From contig NZ_KK211075.1 in assembly GCF_000620125.1 (NCBI RefSeq), positions 15,240 to 79,239 of the forward strand: a stretch of 64,000 nucleotides of DNA. The letters run 5' to 3'. The stretch is from Clostridiisalibacter paucivorans DSM 22131 (lineage in GTDB: Bacteria; Bacillota; Clostridia; Tissierellales; Clostridiisalibacteraceae). Shown in pieces: positions 7,636 to 17,960 of this stretch; positions within the stretch are counted from its first letter, which is position 1; every line of letters begins with the position of its first letter. A program made the position numbers and the translations under genes. The notes under the pieces are model-generated. The model searched no databases, was not told where the DNA came from, and saw only the letters and a program-made list of their open reading frames with translations.

Positions 7636-8706
7636 TTGCTAAAAGATGAAAAAATCTCTAATCTACAATTGATAATGCTAATAATGGGCTTTGTATTTGG
7701 CAGTACCGCTATTTTAAATCCTGCTGTCAATGCCTATCAAGATTCTTGGTTAGCATATATTATTGGATGGATGGGAGGTATTATATTAATTTATATATAT
7801 GGATATATTTCTAAATTAAATCCTTCTAAGACATTGGTAGAGATTTTACAATGTACCTTTGGAAACTTTTTTGGAAATATATTGGCCATATTATATGTTT
7901 TTTACTTTATTCACCTTTCAGCACTGATATTGAGAAATTTTGGTGAATATATGGTAATTACTACTTACACTGAAACCCCTATGCTTTTTATAATGGTAAG
8001 TGTCATAACTGTTGTTGCCTATTGTATCAGAAAAGGATTAGAAGTAACTTCTAGGGTAGCTGAATTTTTAGTTCCACTATTAATATTTAATGTATTAATA
8101 CTTTTTTTATTAATATTCAATAAATATGATATTAATAATTTTTTGCCATTTCTAGAACGAGGATTTTCACCTATATTAAAAACTGCTTTTTCCGTACTAT
8201 CATTTCCCTTTGGTGAAACTATCGTATTTTTAATGATAATACCAAATTTAAACAACAAAAAAGATATAATAAAATCTTCTATTATATCTATATTAATAAT
8301 TGGATTTGTGATATTTACGGTGTTAATCAGGGATCTTCTATCCCTTGGTGCAGATATGTTATCAAAGATATATTTCCCTCCCAGTATATCTACCAAACTA
8401 CTTACTACCATGAATATAGATCCCCTTATAAATACAAACCTATTAATTGGTGGAGGTATTAAAATCACAGTGTGCACATATGCAGCAGCAATGGGTATTT
8501 GTCAGTTATTTAAACTTGATAACTATAAAATGCTCATTATTCCCATAAGCCTCATAGTCCTTATAATATCAAAATTGATTTACAATAATGTCTTTGAAAT
8601 GATTAATTGGTCATCCAATATCTATCCATATTATGCGCTACCTTTTCAAGTCATAATACCTATTATAATATTGATTATATCTCTAATGAAAAAACGGGTT
8701 AAATGA
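7636..8706 (+). CDS. gerB: Spore germination permease, GerB (B subunit) family
   Basis: 356 residues with about ten membrane segments, related to the amino-acid-polyamine-organocation transporters. It begins LKDEKISNLQLIMLIMGFVFGSTAI and is the B subunit that binds germinant in the A-B-C receptor. The start is TTG, 7 bases after a strong AGGAGGT. It is 15 bases after gerC and closes the operon. Only 30 bases separate it from the convergent bceB-like gene, and no strong terminator lies there, only a fragment of the dispersed heptad repeat. Confidence 0.9.
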   Translation: MLKDEKISNLQLIMLIMGFVFGSTAILNPAVNAYQDSWLAYIIGWMGGIILIYIYGYISKLNPSKTLVEILQCTFGNFFGNILAILYVFYFIHLSALILRNFGEYMVITTYTETPMLFIMVSVITVVAYCIRKGLEVTSRVAEFLVPLLIFNVLILFLLIFNKYDINNFLPFLERGFSPILKTAFSVLSFPFGETIVFLMIIPNLNNKKDIIKSSIISILIIGFVIFTVLIRDLLSLGADMLSKIYFPPSISTKLLTTMNIDPLINTNLLIGGGIKITVCTYAAAMGICQLFKLDNYKMLIIPISLIVLIISKLIYNNVFEMINWSSNIYPYYALPFQVIIPIIILIISLMKKRVK

Positions 8707-8712
8707 GTAATA

Positions 8713-8734
8713 GCTAGTAGTTTATAGTTGATGG
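8713..8734. repeat. Heptad-phased dispersed element (half copy)
   Basis: GCTAGTA-GTTTATA-GTTGATGG has the same seven-base phase and terminal GATGG as the element at 17889. It lacks the second palindromic arm. Confidence 0.45.
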
Positions 8735-8736
8735 AA

Positions 8737-10632
8737 TTATTTTTCTAGATTCATAATATTATTGTAAGATTTTACTGTAATTAAATAATACATACAATAT
8801 ATAATGATATATACTACTGTAGTTATAATTATTGGCATAGTAAGGTCCTTTTGTAACATTTTAGATAAAGCAGATAATGCAGTTGTACTATGCATTATAC
8901 CTATAATCAATGGACACACAAATAAAAATAATATTTGTCTTGATATCGATGCCTTTATTTCCCTATTACTTACCCCTATATTTCTCAATATCTTATATCT
9001 TTGTTGATCATCTTTAGATTCCATCAACAATCTAAAGTATATAACACTTCCAGTAGAAAGTAATATAACTAATCCTATAAATCCTCCTAAAAACATCAAC
9101 ATACCCGTAGACTCCAAATATGCTACATATAGATAGTAATATGAAACTATCTTTCCATTGGTAAATATCTGATTTAATTCTTCTGTCAATTCTCTACTCT
9201 GGTTTTCATTTGCTACTTCTATAGCCCTAAAATATTTAGGTGTTTTTATACTAGAAAATTTTTCGTATACACTATCCTTTACAACAAATGTATTGAACAT
9301 AAGATTTTGATTTACTATTATCCTAGGATCAGTATTTTTGATTTTAAAAGTCTTCTCCATATCATTAAATTTTAATAAGATGTCTTTTCCATTTATATCT
9401 TCTCCCATAAATCTAATAAATAGATATCCATCTTTATCATTTTCCAATTTATTCATATCTAAGTCATGAACTAATCCTCTAGCTTTAGTTATTTCGTTAA
9501 ATTTACTTTCTGACATTATATTCATTGGCATGTCATATTTCATATCTGATTCAAGTATTTGTGCATCTACTAAAATATTAGGTACTACAATATCATGTAA
9601 TATGGAATTTTCAGGATATTGTTCTATTATTTCATCTACCTTGTCATCGAGTTCTTTTCCCTGTTGTTCATACACATAGCTAAAAGGATACATATTCTTC
9701 GCATCTTTTACAGTATTATAATAAAAGCTATAACTGGTTCCAACAGCACTTAATGTAGTGGCACTTAATATAGCTATAGTAGCCAGTATAGTTGCATTAC
9801 CTCTTATTTTATGCAATAGATTAGTTGCTCCAATCATATTTAATCCACTATAATATTTATTTTTATTTTTTCTCAATCCCTTTATTACAAATACCATAAA
9901 GGATTTAAAAAATACATATGTACCTCCTATTACTAACCCTAGTACCGACATCACATACCATGAAAACTTGGGAAATAACATAAATTGATGAGAACATACA
10001 TATCCACCAATTATCATAGCAATAGATATTATTGCCAATATTACTGAACCTTTAGGCCTTCTCTCTCCCTTTTTCTGAGCAGCAAACAAATCTATCAATT
10101 TAAATCTATATACAATAGTATAGCTATGGATAGAGATTATAAAAGTGAGCAATAAAAATATAATTGTAGTATTAATAACAGCCCTATAAGGTATAAAAAA
10201 GTTTACATGGACATAATGACCCATCATTCTTAGAAACATCATGGCAAAAGCCTTCGAAAAAAGACTTCCTAAAAAAATCCCTATACCCAGTGAAAAAATT
10301 CCCATAATCATATTTTCATAAAACAGCATCTTTCCTATTTGCCTTTTAGATAATCCTACCAATGAGTAAATGCCTATTTCTTTTTTTCTTCTTCTAGTAA
10401 AAAATGTATTGGAATACCACATAAATATAGCTGTAAAAATAATTATAGCTATACCCCCTACCTTCATCACTATACTTGTTTTGCTAGAGACACTGGCTTC
10501 TATCTGTTCATTATACTGTATAGACGAAAATACAAAAAATACCATCATAGAAAATATCATAGAAATAAAATACAAAAAATAACTACTAAAATTTCTTCGG
10601 ATATTCTTTTTTACCAGACTAAATAATGTCAT
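8737..10632 (-). CDS. bceB: BceB-type ABC transporter permease
   Basis: 631 residues with about ten membrane helices. One helix pair is at the N-terminus, an FtsX-like block includes RRRKKEIGIYSLVGLSKRQI near residue 87, and a hydrophilic domain of roughly 200 residues lies between later helices. That layout defines BceAB/VraFG peptide-detoxification permeases, which also signal to their paired kinase. The ATG at 10632 follows GGTGGTGGA and overlaps the ATPase gene by 14 bases. The in-frame GTG at 10644 is less likely. Likely substrates are bacitracin-like or lipid-II-binding peptides (family inference). Confidence 0.9.
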   Translation of the reverse strand: MTLFSLVKKNIRRNFSSYFLYFISMIFSMMVFFVFSSIQYNEQIEASVSSKTSIVMKVGGIAIIIFTAIFMWYSNTFFTRRRKKEIGIYSLVGLSKRQIGKMLFYENMIMGIFSLGIGIFLGSLFSKAFAMMFLRMMGHYVHVNFFIPYRAVINTTIIFLLLTFIISIHSYTIVYRFKLIDLFAAQKKGERRPKGSVILAIISIAMIIGGYVCSHQFMLFPKFSWYVMSVLGLVIGGTYVFFKSFMVFVIKGLRKNKNKYYSGLNMIGATNLLHKIRGNATILATIAILSATTLSAVGTSYSFYYNTVKDAKNMYPFSYVYEQQGKELDDKVDEIIEQYPENSILHDIVVPNILVDAQILESDMKYDMPMNIMSESKFNEITKARGLVHDLDMNKLENDKDGYLFIRFMGEDINGKDILLKFNDMEKTFKIKNTDPRIIVNQNLMFNTFVVKDSVYEKFSSIKTPKYFRAIEVANENQSRELTEELNQIFTNGKIVSYYYLYVAYLESTGMLMFLGGFIGLVILLSTGSVIYFRLLMESKDDQQRYKILRNIGVSNREIKASISRQILFLFVCPLIIGIMHSTTALSALSKMLQKDLTMPIIITTVVYIIIYCMYYLITVKSYNNIMNLEK

Positions 10633-11383
10633 TTCGTCCACCACCCATTGTCTTCAACATATCCAATATTTTATTGAAAAATTCCTTTCTAGTACCTCCC
10701 CTTATAATTTCTGCAAATAATCTTCCATCCTTTATAAATACTATCCTCTTACAAAAACTAGCTGCAAATGCATCATGGGTAACCAACATAATAGTCACAT
10801 TGTCCTTGGTATTTAAATCACTAAGGCATTGAAGTAAATCCGATGAAGATTTTGAATCCAAAGCCCCTGTGGGTTCATCAGCCAATATCAATTTGGGATT
10901 ATGTATAATGGCCCTAGCCGCAGAAGCCCTCTGTTTCTGTCCTCCTGAAACTTCATAGGGATATTTATCTAATATATCTATAATTCCCAACATCTCTGAT
11001 ACATTGTCTATCCTTTTTTCTATCTCTCTATATTTCGTCTTAAAAAGGGCCAGTGGCAATGCAATATTCTCTTTTACAGTCAATGTATCTAATAAATTAA
11101 AATCTTGAAATATAAAACCCAATTTATTTCTTCTAAATAAAGATAATTTGTGTTCACTCATATTTACTATATTGTCTCCATCTATGGTTATGGTCCCCGA
11201 TGTGGGTCTATCTATGGTAGATACTACATTCAATAATGTAGTTTTACCAGCACCCGATGGTCCCATTATACCTACAAATTCTCCTTCATCTATATCCAAA
11301 TCTATATTATCTAATGCTAGGTATAGATTCCCTCTAGATTTATATACCTTTTTCAAATTTTTAGCTTGCAACACATTTCCCAA
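10619..11383 (-). CDS. bceA: BceA-type ABC transporter ATPase
   Basis: 254 residues with Walker A GPSGAGKTT (41-49), signature SGGQKQR, Walker B LILADEPTGALDS and a switch His in TIMLVTHDA. It is the cytosolic ATPase partner of the overlapping permease gene. Start is TTG, 8 bases after AGGAGGT. It lies downstream of the two-component genes on the same strand, which is the usual arrangement for a response regulator that drives its own transporter. Confidence 0.92.
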   Translation of the reverse strand: MGNVLQAKNLKKVYKSRGNLYLALDNIDLDIDEGEFVGIMGPSGAGKTTLLNVVSTIDRPTSGTITIDGDNIVNMSEHKLSLFRRNKLGFIFQDFNLLDTLTVKENIALPLALFKTKYREIEKRIDNVSEMLGIIDILDKYPYEVSGGQKQRASAARAIIHNPKLILADEPTGALDSKSSSDLLQCLSDLNTKDNVTIMLVTHDAFAASFCKRIVFIKDGRLFAEIIRGGTRKEFFNKILDMLKTMGGGRNDII

Positions 11384-11421
11384 TTATTTCTACCTCCTAT
11401 ATATTAATCATTGACATTAAA

Positions 11422-11457
11422 AATAAGGCTAAAAGCTGTACAACTTTTAACCTTATT
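11422..11457 (-). terminator. Hairpin between bceS-like and bceA-like genes
   Basis: Arms AATAAGGCTAAAAG (11422-11435) and CTTTTAACCTTATT (11444-11457) pair with one mismatch, followed on the minus strand by TTTTAATG. It probably ends the two-component transcript and leaves the ABC genes with their own promoter in 11384-11515. I did not resolve that promoter. Confidence 0.5.
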
Positions 11458-11515
11458 ATAATATCTATTATCCATATCATGCCATTGATATTCATGACAA
11501 AATCATATGCCAAAC

Positions 11516-12550
11516 TTACACTTTCGTCACATTGAAGTAGTCTGTAAGTTTAGGAAAATGAATAATTACCTTTGTATATTTACCATATTCTGATTCTATG
11601 GACAGATCATGTCCCAACTTCAATGCCAACCTCTTGGCTAGATATAACCCCAATCCTGTAGACTTATTGTTTTTTCTTCCAATATACCCTGTAAATCCTT
11701 TATTAAAAACTCTACACTTATCTTCCTCTTTTATTCCAATTCCATTATCCTCTATAATCAATAACTTTTCTTTTTTATTTTTCTTTCCATATATATGTAT
11801 TTCTCCATTATGGTCTGTATATTTTAATGCATTGGATAATATCTGACCTATGATAAATTCTAGCCATTTTTCATCACTTATAATATCAAAGTCTACATCA
11901 TCTATGTTTATTTTTATCTTTTTACTTATAAAGGTTTTTGCATGTTTCTTTACCATACCCTTTACAATTCTGTCTAGATTTATTTCATTAATTAGATAAT
12001 CCTTTGAAAATGAGTCTAATCTAGCATAATAAAGCACTTTCTCCACATAATCTTCTATTATATCTAATTCCTCTTCTAAGCTATCTAACACCTGTTCGTC
12101 TGTCCTATTATTTGCATTTTCAATAACTAATCTACTGGCCGATATTGGAGTTTTAATTTCATGTACCCAAGAAGTTACGAACTCTAGATTTTCTATTTTA
12201 TTTTTATACAATTTTTCAAGCCTTTTATCTTGTCCTCTATACATATTCTTCATCAACGACATGTACAGCCCTTGTTCATATGTATTGTGCTTTGGTAGTC
12301 TCTCTACAAGATTATCCTTTGAATATTTGAGTAAATCTATAATGGCTTTATAATACTTTCTACTGCAAAGATACTCTATCATTATATAAATAATAAACAA
12401 AATCAGCGACACTATATTTATATAAAAAATATTCTCACTATGTACACTATAGCTAGGATCCAAATATACAACAGTAGAAATGAAAGTCATCAATATTATA
12501 TAGAATATTATTAAATATTTTTTGTCCATCAAATAATATAATAATCTCAT
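11516..12550 (-). CDS. bceS: BceS-type sensor histidine kinase
   Basis: 344 residues. Two N-terminal membrane helices are separated by a very short outer loop, as in intramembrane-sensing kinases that rely on the BceAB transporter as sensor. The H box is WVHEIKTPIS, the N box is SNALKYT, G1 is DNGIGI, and G2 is STGLGLYLAKRLA. The four-base overlap (ATGA) with the response regulator gene shows coupling. Confidence 0.9.
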   Translation of the reverse strand: MRLLYYLMDKKYLIIFYIILMTFISTVVYLDPSYSVHSENIFYINIVSLILFIIYIMIEYLCSRKYYKAIIDLLKYSKDNLVERLPKHNTYEQGLYMSLMKNMYRGQDKRLEKLYKNKIENLEFVTSWVHEIKTPISASRLVIENANNRTDEQVLDSLEEELDIIEDYVEKVLYYARLDSFSKDYLINEINLDRIVKGMVKKHAKTFISKKIKINIDDVDFDIISDEKWLEFIIGQILSNALKYTDHNGEIHIYGKKNKKEKLLIIEDNGIGIKEEDKCRVFNKGFTGYIGRKNNKSTGLGLYLAKRLALKLGHDLSIESEYGKYTKVIIHFPKLTDYFNVTKV

Positions 12551-13221
12551 TTTATTATATACCCCTGTCCTCTTTTAGTCTCTATAAAATCATTTAGTCC
12601 AATATCAGATAATTTTCTTCTAAGTCTATTGATATTAACAGTAAGAGTATTGTCATCTACAAAGCTTTCATTCTCCCACAGTTTTTGCATTATCTTTTCT
12701 CTTTTTACAACATCACCATTATTTTTCATAAGAATATAAAGTATTCTAAATTCATTTTTAGTAAGCTCTATCTTCTTATCATTGAAAATAACACTACTAT
12801 CTTTTAAATTAAGTACGGCACCACCATACTCTACAACGTCTATGTCAATATTCGTATATGAATATGTCCTTCTCAAAAGTGCATTAATTTTAGCCATCAA
12901 TACATCTAAGGAAAATGGCTTTTGAATAAAATCATCTCCTCCCATATTTACAGACATAATTACATCCATATTTGTATTTCTAGAAGATATAAAAATAACA
13001 GGAACCTTAGACACTTCCCTTATCTTATTACACCAATAAAACCCGTCAAATGCAGGAAGATTTATATCCAGTAATACTAAATGAGGTTTATATTCTATAA
13101 ATATATCAAATATTCTCTCAAATTCTTCTACAACTATTCCTTTATGACCCCATTTTTGTAAGTTTTCAAATATAATATCTCTTATTTTTTTATCGTCCTC
13201 TATAATCATTACCTTAAACAT
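12547..13221 (-). CDS. bceR: BceR-type OmpR-family response regulator
   Basis: 224 residues. The receiver domain has the acidic pair EDD (8-10), phospho-acceptor Asp52 in LLDINLP and Lys in FIQKPF. The winged-helix effector domain (about 125-224) has TVNINRLRRKLSD and ETKRGQGYII. It is expected to activate the bceAB-like genes when the kinase is triggered. The start is ATG with GGAGG upstream. It is the first gene of a transcript running toward lower coordinates, divergent from the epimerase gene. Confidence 0.92.
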   Translation of the reverse strand: MFKVMIIEDDKKIRDIIFENLQKWGHKGIVVEEFERIFDIFIEYKPHLVLLDINLPAFDGFYWCNKIREVSKVPVIFISSRNTNMDVIMSVNMGGDDFIQKPFSLDVLMAKINALLRRTYSYTNIDIDVVEYGGAVLNLKDSSVIFNDKKIELTKNEFRILYILMKNNGDVVKREKIMQKLWENESFVDDNTLTVNINRLRRKLSDIGLNDFIETKRGQGYIIK

Positions 13222-13465
13222 ATATTTACCTCCACTTTCACCAATAATTAAAACTACTTACTATTATATACCATTTTTATATACCACATAATGATTTACA
13301 AAAAAGTTTAAGACCTTGAAAAATATAACTAATATTTTTATAAATATTCATAATCTTTAAAATTCCATTGACTTATTATTTAACTAATAGTAAAATAGAC
13401 GCAATATATTTAAATATTTGTTAAATAATCCATGGTTAAATATTATTATAAGGAGGTTGTTAAAA

Positions 13466-14530
13466 TTGAAAATCACTAATGTAAAAATTGAAAAACTTCA
13501 ATTGCAATTACATAAGCCCTTTAAGATTGCCCTTGGAGTTATCGAACATGTCCATACGGTTATTGTAAAGATTGAGACAGATGAGGGGGTGTACGGTATT
13601 GGAGAAGGAGCACCCATGGAGTTTGTTACTGGGGAGAGCTTAGATCATATAATATTATCTATAGGTATCCTTGAAAAACAAATCATAGGTCAAAACCCTT
13701 TAGATATTGAGAAAATTCACAATATAATGAATTCTACTCTATCCAAGAACACTGGTGCTAAGGCCGCTATAGATATAGCATTGCATGATATTAAAGGAAA
13801 AGTTATGAATGCACCTCTCTATAGAGTTTTAGGAGGTAATTCAAACAATTTTGAAACTGATATCACTATAGGTATTTCTTCTCCTTCTGAAATGGCAAAA
13901 GAAGCCAAGGAAAGAATAGACCAGGGATTCAAAGTGCTAAAAATTAAAGCTGGATTAAATCCAGAGCAAGATATTGAAGCTATTAAACTGATTAGACAAT
14001 CCATAGGAAATGATATTAGATTAAGAATGGATGCAAACCAAGGATGGACTGTTTCACAATCTGTTAAGGTAATGAAGGCTGTAGAAACATATGGTGTGGA
14101 AGCTGTAGAACAACCTTTGCCCTATTGGGATATAGAAGGAATGAAATCAATAAGAGATAAGGTCGACATAATGGTAATGGCTGATGAAACTGTCTTTTCA
14201 CCTAATGATGCAATAAAAATAGTTAAAAATAGCTGTGCAGATATAATAAATATTAAATTAATGAAAAGTGGGGGGATATATGCTGGAGAAAAAATCAACG
14301 CTATTAGTGAATCTGCTGGTATAAGATGTATGGTTGGATGCATGCTTGAAAGTAAAATTGCTATTACAGCAGGAGCTAGTCTAGTAGCATCAAAGAAAAA
14401 TATAACTGAAGCAGATATGGACAGCTTTTTATATGTTAAGGACCCTGGTATAGATGGAGGGCTAATACTGGAAAAAGGTATAATCACCCTTCCTGATAAA
14501 CCAGGATTAGGTATATCCATTGATTTTTAA
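13466..14530 (+). CDS. L-Ala-D/L-Glu-type dipeptide epimerase (enolase superfamily)
   Basis: 354 residues. The muconate-lactonizing subgroup catalytic set is complete: K159-x-K161, metal ligands D189 (in DAN), E215 and D240 (in DET), and K267 in KSGG. These positions agree closely with B. subtilis YkfB, which epimerises murein-derived dipeptides. The TTG start at 13466 is 9 bases from AGGAGG; an in-frame ATG at 13418 has no such site. It is first in an apparent operon with a DUF819 membrane protein and an S15-type hydrolase, which suggests use of peptides or cell-wall dipeptides (inference). Confidence 0.88.
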   Translation: MKITNVKIEKLQLQLHKPFKIALGVIEHVHTVIVKIETDEGVYGIGEGAPMEFVTGESLDHIILSIGILEKQIIGQNPLDIEKIHNIMNSTLSKNTGAKAAIDIALHDIKGKVMNAPLYRVLGGNSNNFETDITIGISSPSEMAKEAKERIDQGFKVLKIKAGLNPEQDIEAIKLIRQSIGNDIRLRMDANQGWTVSQSVKVMKAVETYGVEAVEQPLPYWDIEGMKSIRDKVDIMVMADETVFSPNDAIKIVKNSCADIINIKLMKSGGIYAGEKINAISESAGIRCMVGCMLESKIAITAGASLVASKKNITEADMDSFLYVKDPGIDGGLILEKGIITLPDKPGLGISIDF

Positions 14531-14551
14531 ATAATTAATATATAAAAAATA

Positions 14552-14600
14552 TATTAAAGCAATTTGCTTCCTAAATCTCTAGAAGTAGGTTGCTTTAATA
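14552..14600 (+). terminator. Intra-operon hairpin after the epimerase gene
   Basis: TATTAAAGCAA (14552-14562) pairs with TTGCTTTAATA (14590-14600), and an inner CTTC/GAAG adds to the stem. It is followed by AAAATT rather than a T run, so it may weaken or process the transcript rather than end it. Confidence 0.45.
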
Positions 14601-14636
14601 ATAAAATTAAAATCTATCTAATAAAGGAGAGAAATT

Positions 14637-15797
14637 ATGAATACAGTTTTTACTAGTACAGGAAGCTTATTAGCAATTATAGCATTTATTATAGCATTGG
14701 GTCTATATGTACAAAAGTTCAAGGCATTTAAAAGCCTAGGTCCAGCATTAACTGTAATAATATTTGGCATAATACTTTCAAACTTAAAAATTGTCCCCAC
14801 AATGGCAGATGTATATGGTGTTATTTTTCAATACGCCATTCCTCTATCAATGACAATGATGTTATTAAATGTTGATTTGAGCAAAATGTTAAAATTATCT
14901 AAACAGCCATTACTAGCTATGTTATTTGCCGTATTGAGTATCGGCATTGTTGCCTTTTTAACTGGCCTTATATTTGCTCCTAAACTAGATGAAGGATGGA
15001 AAATGGCAGGTATGTTTGTAGGTACTTATACTGGTGGAAGCTCTAACTTAACTGCTATTGGAACAGGTTTAAAGGCAAGCCCTGAAACATTTGCAGCAGC
15101 CAATGCCGCTGATTATGTAATAGGTATGCCAACACTAATATTTTTATTTGCAGCACCAGCTATACTTAAGAAATCAAAAAAATTCAAAAAATTCTGGCCT
15201 TATTCTTTAAATGAAAACGAACTTATAGGGGATGATCATGAAGAATTAATGAGTGACAAAAAGTGGAGCATAAAAGATATTTCATGGTTGTTTGCTATAG
15301 GATTTATAGTTACTGAAGTATCTACATTATTATCCAAAATGGCACCGGATACTATGCAGAGTGCAGTAAGAATACTTTTCATAACCACTATAGCAATAGC
15401 AATAGCCCAAATTAAACCTATAAAACAAATAAAGGGCAGCATAGATTTGGGATTATTTATCGCATTGTTTTTCCTAGCTATTATTGGTTTTATGGTTAAT
15501 TTGAAAGATTTTTTCGGTTCAACTATGCTTATTGCTGTATACTTAATATTAGTAGTGATATTATCATTGTCTCTTCATTTATTACTATGTAGATTGTTTA
15601 AAATCAAGTACCAATATGTAGTTGTATCCATAGTAGCTGCTATTTCAGATGGTGCCACATCAGCATTAGTTGCTGCTTCTGCTCAATGGAAGTCCCTAGT
15701 AAGTATAGGAGTTGTATTAGGTGCTCTAGGAAATGCACTGGGCAATTATTTAGGCATATCTGTAGCCTATCTATTGAGAAGTATCATTGGAGGATAA
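14637..15797 (+). CDS. DUF819 (YjcL-like) membrane protein
   Basis: 386 residues with about eleven hydrophobic segments. It matches the DUF819 family, for which no transport activity was known to me. Landmarks are GTYTGGSSNLTAIGTGL near residue 131 and SDGATSALVAASAQWKS near 338; these internal sequence-similar blocks look like an inverted-repeat carrier fold. Start is ATG after AAAGGAG. Its place between a dipeptide epimerase and a peptidase-like hydrolase makes a dipeptide or amino-acid carrier a reasonable hypothesis. Confidence 0.8.
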   Translation: MNTVFTSTGSLLAIIAFIIALGLYVQKFKAFKSLGPALTVIIFGIILSNLKIVPTMADVYGVIFQYAIPLSMTMMLLNVDLSKMLKLSKQPLLAMLFAVLSIGIVAFLTGLIFAPKLDEGWKMAGMFVGTYTGGSSNLTAIGTGLKASPETFAAANAADYVIGMPTLIFLFAAPAILKKSKKFKKFWPYSLNENELIGDDHEELMSDKKWSIKDISWLFAIGFIVTEVSTLLSKMAPDTMQSAVRILFITTIAIAIAQIKPIKQIKGSIDLGLFIALFFLAIIGFMVNLKDFFGSTMLIAVYLILVVILSLSLHLLLCRLFKIKYQYVVVSIVAAISDGATSALVAASAQWKSLVSIGVVLGALGNALGNYLGISVAYLLRSIIGG

Positions 15798-15826
15798 TAA
15801 ATTATTAACAAAAAGGATGTGTTCAT

Positions 15827-17887
15827 ATGTTTAAATATTCTCTTTACCAATCAGGTATCCATTATTCCAATATAATATTTGAAAATAATTGCATAAAAGA
15901 AGTAAAAAAAGATGTCTTTAATAATGAATGGATGAAAGAAAAAGTATTAACAGATGAGGATATATTAAAATACGAAAATCTTTATGCTATAAATCTAAAA
16001 AATTTAAGCAATAGACTTGATGAACTAAACAAAATATTTATCAATAAAAAATCTGAAGTCACAACCTCCTGGGGTGCTATATATCATAAATCTAATGACT
16101 GTCTCTGGGTTGAAAGAAATAAAAAATTTCCTTTAGATGTACTTATAATAGATAATAAAACTGTTGGTTTTATTATCACTACTAGAGAATGCTGTAATAT
16201 CTTGATAAAAGAAGGATATGAAGACTATACACCTCTAAAGCTATGGAAAAAAGAAACTATCTCTAAGGATCAATATGGGGTTAAATTCATGGGTACTTTT
16301 ATGGTACCCATGAGAGATGGAGTTAAATTGGCAACTGATGTATGGCTGCCAAAAAATATAGATAAAAAAGTTCCTACTATATTTGTTAGAACTCCATATG
16401 GTAAAAAACTATATTCAGAAGCACATTTCAAATATGTTCAACGGGGATATGCTGTAGTAATTCAAGATACCAGAGGAAGAGAAGATTCAGAAGGGGAATG
16501 GATTCCCATGTATTGTGAAATAGAAGATGGTGATGACAGTATTAACTGGATTGTCAACAATGAATGGTCTGATAAAAATGTTGGAATGATAGGTGCTTCC
16601 TATGGGGGCTATGTGCAATGGGCAGCGGCAGCCAGTGGCAATAAACATCTAAAGGCCCTTGTTAGTATAGTTACCGCAGGGGGACCATTTGTTGACCTTC
16701 CTAGAAAAGGTGGTACCTTTGCCTCTGGTATGTTGGCATGGGCATTCGCAATGGTGGAAAAAAGATTTAAACCAGATAATATGATTAGAGATGACTGGGA
16801 TGAGGTACTAAATATACGACCTATAAAAGATATAACTAAAAAGACATTGGGTATAGATGTACCGTTTTGGAATTACTGGATGGAGCATGATAAGTATGAT
16901 GAATTCTGGAGTAAATCCAATTGGTTCCAATATAAGGACAAGATTAATACTCCAACGATGATAGTATCTGGTTGGTTTGATGACAATGGTATGGGTACTA
17001 CAGAGGCTTTAGATATTATAAAAAAATATAACAAAGGTAAGAAAAAAGTATTTTTAGGCCCTTGGATGCATAGTGCCAATACTACAAGGGATATCCATGG
17101 AGTACATTTTGGAAATAATGCCATAAGATATGACTTAGATTATTATTATCTTACTTGGTTTGATAAACACTTGAAAGGTATTGATAACGGTATAGATACA
17201 GAACATGAAGTAGAATATTATACTATTGGAGATAATCAATGGAGAAAATCCATGCATTGGACACCTGAAGGTGTTAAATTAACCAATCTATATTTAAGTA
17301 ACAATGGAAAATTGGCTTTTGAAAATGATGAAACAGAAAACCATGATACCTATATATATGACCCCAAAAATCCAGCTCCCCATCTTATAGATTTGTCAGA
17401 AAATGAAGTAGGTGTCCCTGACAATTATATGGATATAGAAAAAAGAGATGATGTATTAACATATACATCTGATAAATTAGAAGAAGATATAACTATCGTA
17501 GGTGATATTTGTGTAGAATTTTTCGCTTCAAGTTCTGCAAAAGATACCGATTGGATTGTACGATTAACAGATGTAGATGAAAATGGAAATTCTATCAAAC
17601 TTGTAGATGGAGTTTTGAGAGCCAAATTTAGAAATAGTTTTGATAATATCGAACTATTAACTCCAAATAAGGTAGAAAAGTACACAATAAGGACTTCTAA
17701 GATAGGAAATACTTTTAAAAAAGGTCACAAAATAAGATTGACCATAACCTCCAGTGCTGACAATTTCATATTCCCCAATTCAAATACAGGCGATGATCCC
17801 GCATATGATACAAAAACCATTGAAGCAACACAAAAAATATATCATGGAGGGATATATCCATCATTAGTAAAAATACCTGTATTATAA
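15827..17887 (+). CDS. CocE/NonD (X-Pro dipeptidyl-peptidase S15) family hydrolase
   Basis: 686 residues. An unusual N-terminal extension of about 150 residues precedes the alpha/beta-hydrolase domain (PMRDGVKLATDVWLP, about 161-175). The nucleophile Ser258 lies in GASYGG, a candidate acid in SGWFDDNG and a His in GPWMHS. The C-terminal third (about 480-686) is the jelly-roll XPD C-terminal domain. No signal peptide is seen, so it should be cytosolic. The family cleaves ester or X-Pro amide bonds; the operon partners favour a peptide substrate. Confidence 0.82.
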   Translation: MFKYSLYQSGIHYSNIIFENNCIKEVKKDVFNNEWMKEKVLTDEDILKYENLYAINLKNLSNRLDELNKIFINKKSEVTTSWGAIYHKSNDCLWVERNKKFPLDVLIIDNKTVGFIITTRECCNILIKEGYEDYTPLKLWKKETISKDQYGVKFMGTFMVPMRDGVKLATDVWLPKNIDKKVPTIFVRTPYGKKLYSEAHFKYVQRGYAVVIQDTRGREDSEGEWIPMYCEIEDGDDSINWIVNNEWSDKNVGMIGASYGGYVQWAAAASGNKHLKALVSIVTAGGPFVDLPRKGGTFASGMLAWAFAMVEKRFKPDNMIRDDWDEVLNIRPIKDITKKTLGIDVPFWNYWMEHDKYDEFWSKSNWFQYKDKINTPTMIVSGWFDDNGMGTTEALDIIKKYNKGKKKVFLGPWMHSANTTRDIHGVHFGNNAIRYDLDYYYLTWFDKHLKGIDNGIDTEHEVEYYTIGDNQWRKSMHWTPEGVKLTNLYLSNNGKLAFENDETENHDTYIYDPKNPAPHLIDLSENEVGVPDNYMDIEKRDDVLTYTSDKLEEDITIVGDICVEFFASSSAKDTDWIVRLTDVDENGNSIKLVDGVLRAKFRNSFDNIELLTPNKVEKYTIRTSKIGNTFKKGHKIRLTITSSADNFIFPNSNTGDDPAYDTKTIEATQKIYHGGIYPSLVKIPVL

Positions 17888-17888
17888 G

Positions 17889-17960
17889 AGTTAGTAGTTC
17901 GTAGTCGATGGAAGGAATCATGCCAATCTCTTCCATCGAACTAATAACTACTAACTTTTT
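17889..17960 (+). terminator. Terminator formed by a heptad-phased repeat
   Basis: A long imperfect stem: GTTAGTA-GTTCGTA-GTCGATGGAAG on the left and CTTCCATCGAA-CTAATAACTACTAAC on the right, followed by TTTTTTT. It begins 2 bases after the hydrolase stop codon. The left arm keeps the seven-base GTTNNTA phase seen in several other intergenic elements here. Confidence 0.75.

Noticed and set aside
8737-13221. Lantibiotic biosynthesis or immunity cluster
   Set aside because: Only the four Bce-type resistance genes are present; no precursor peptide, modification or protease gene is nearby.
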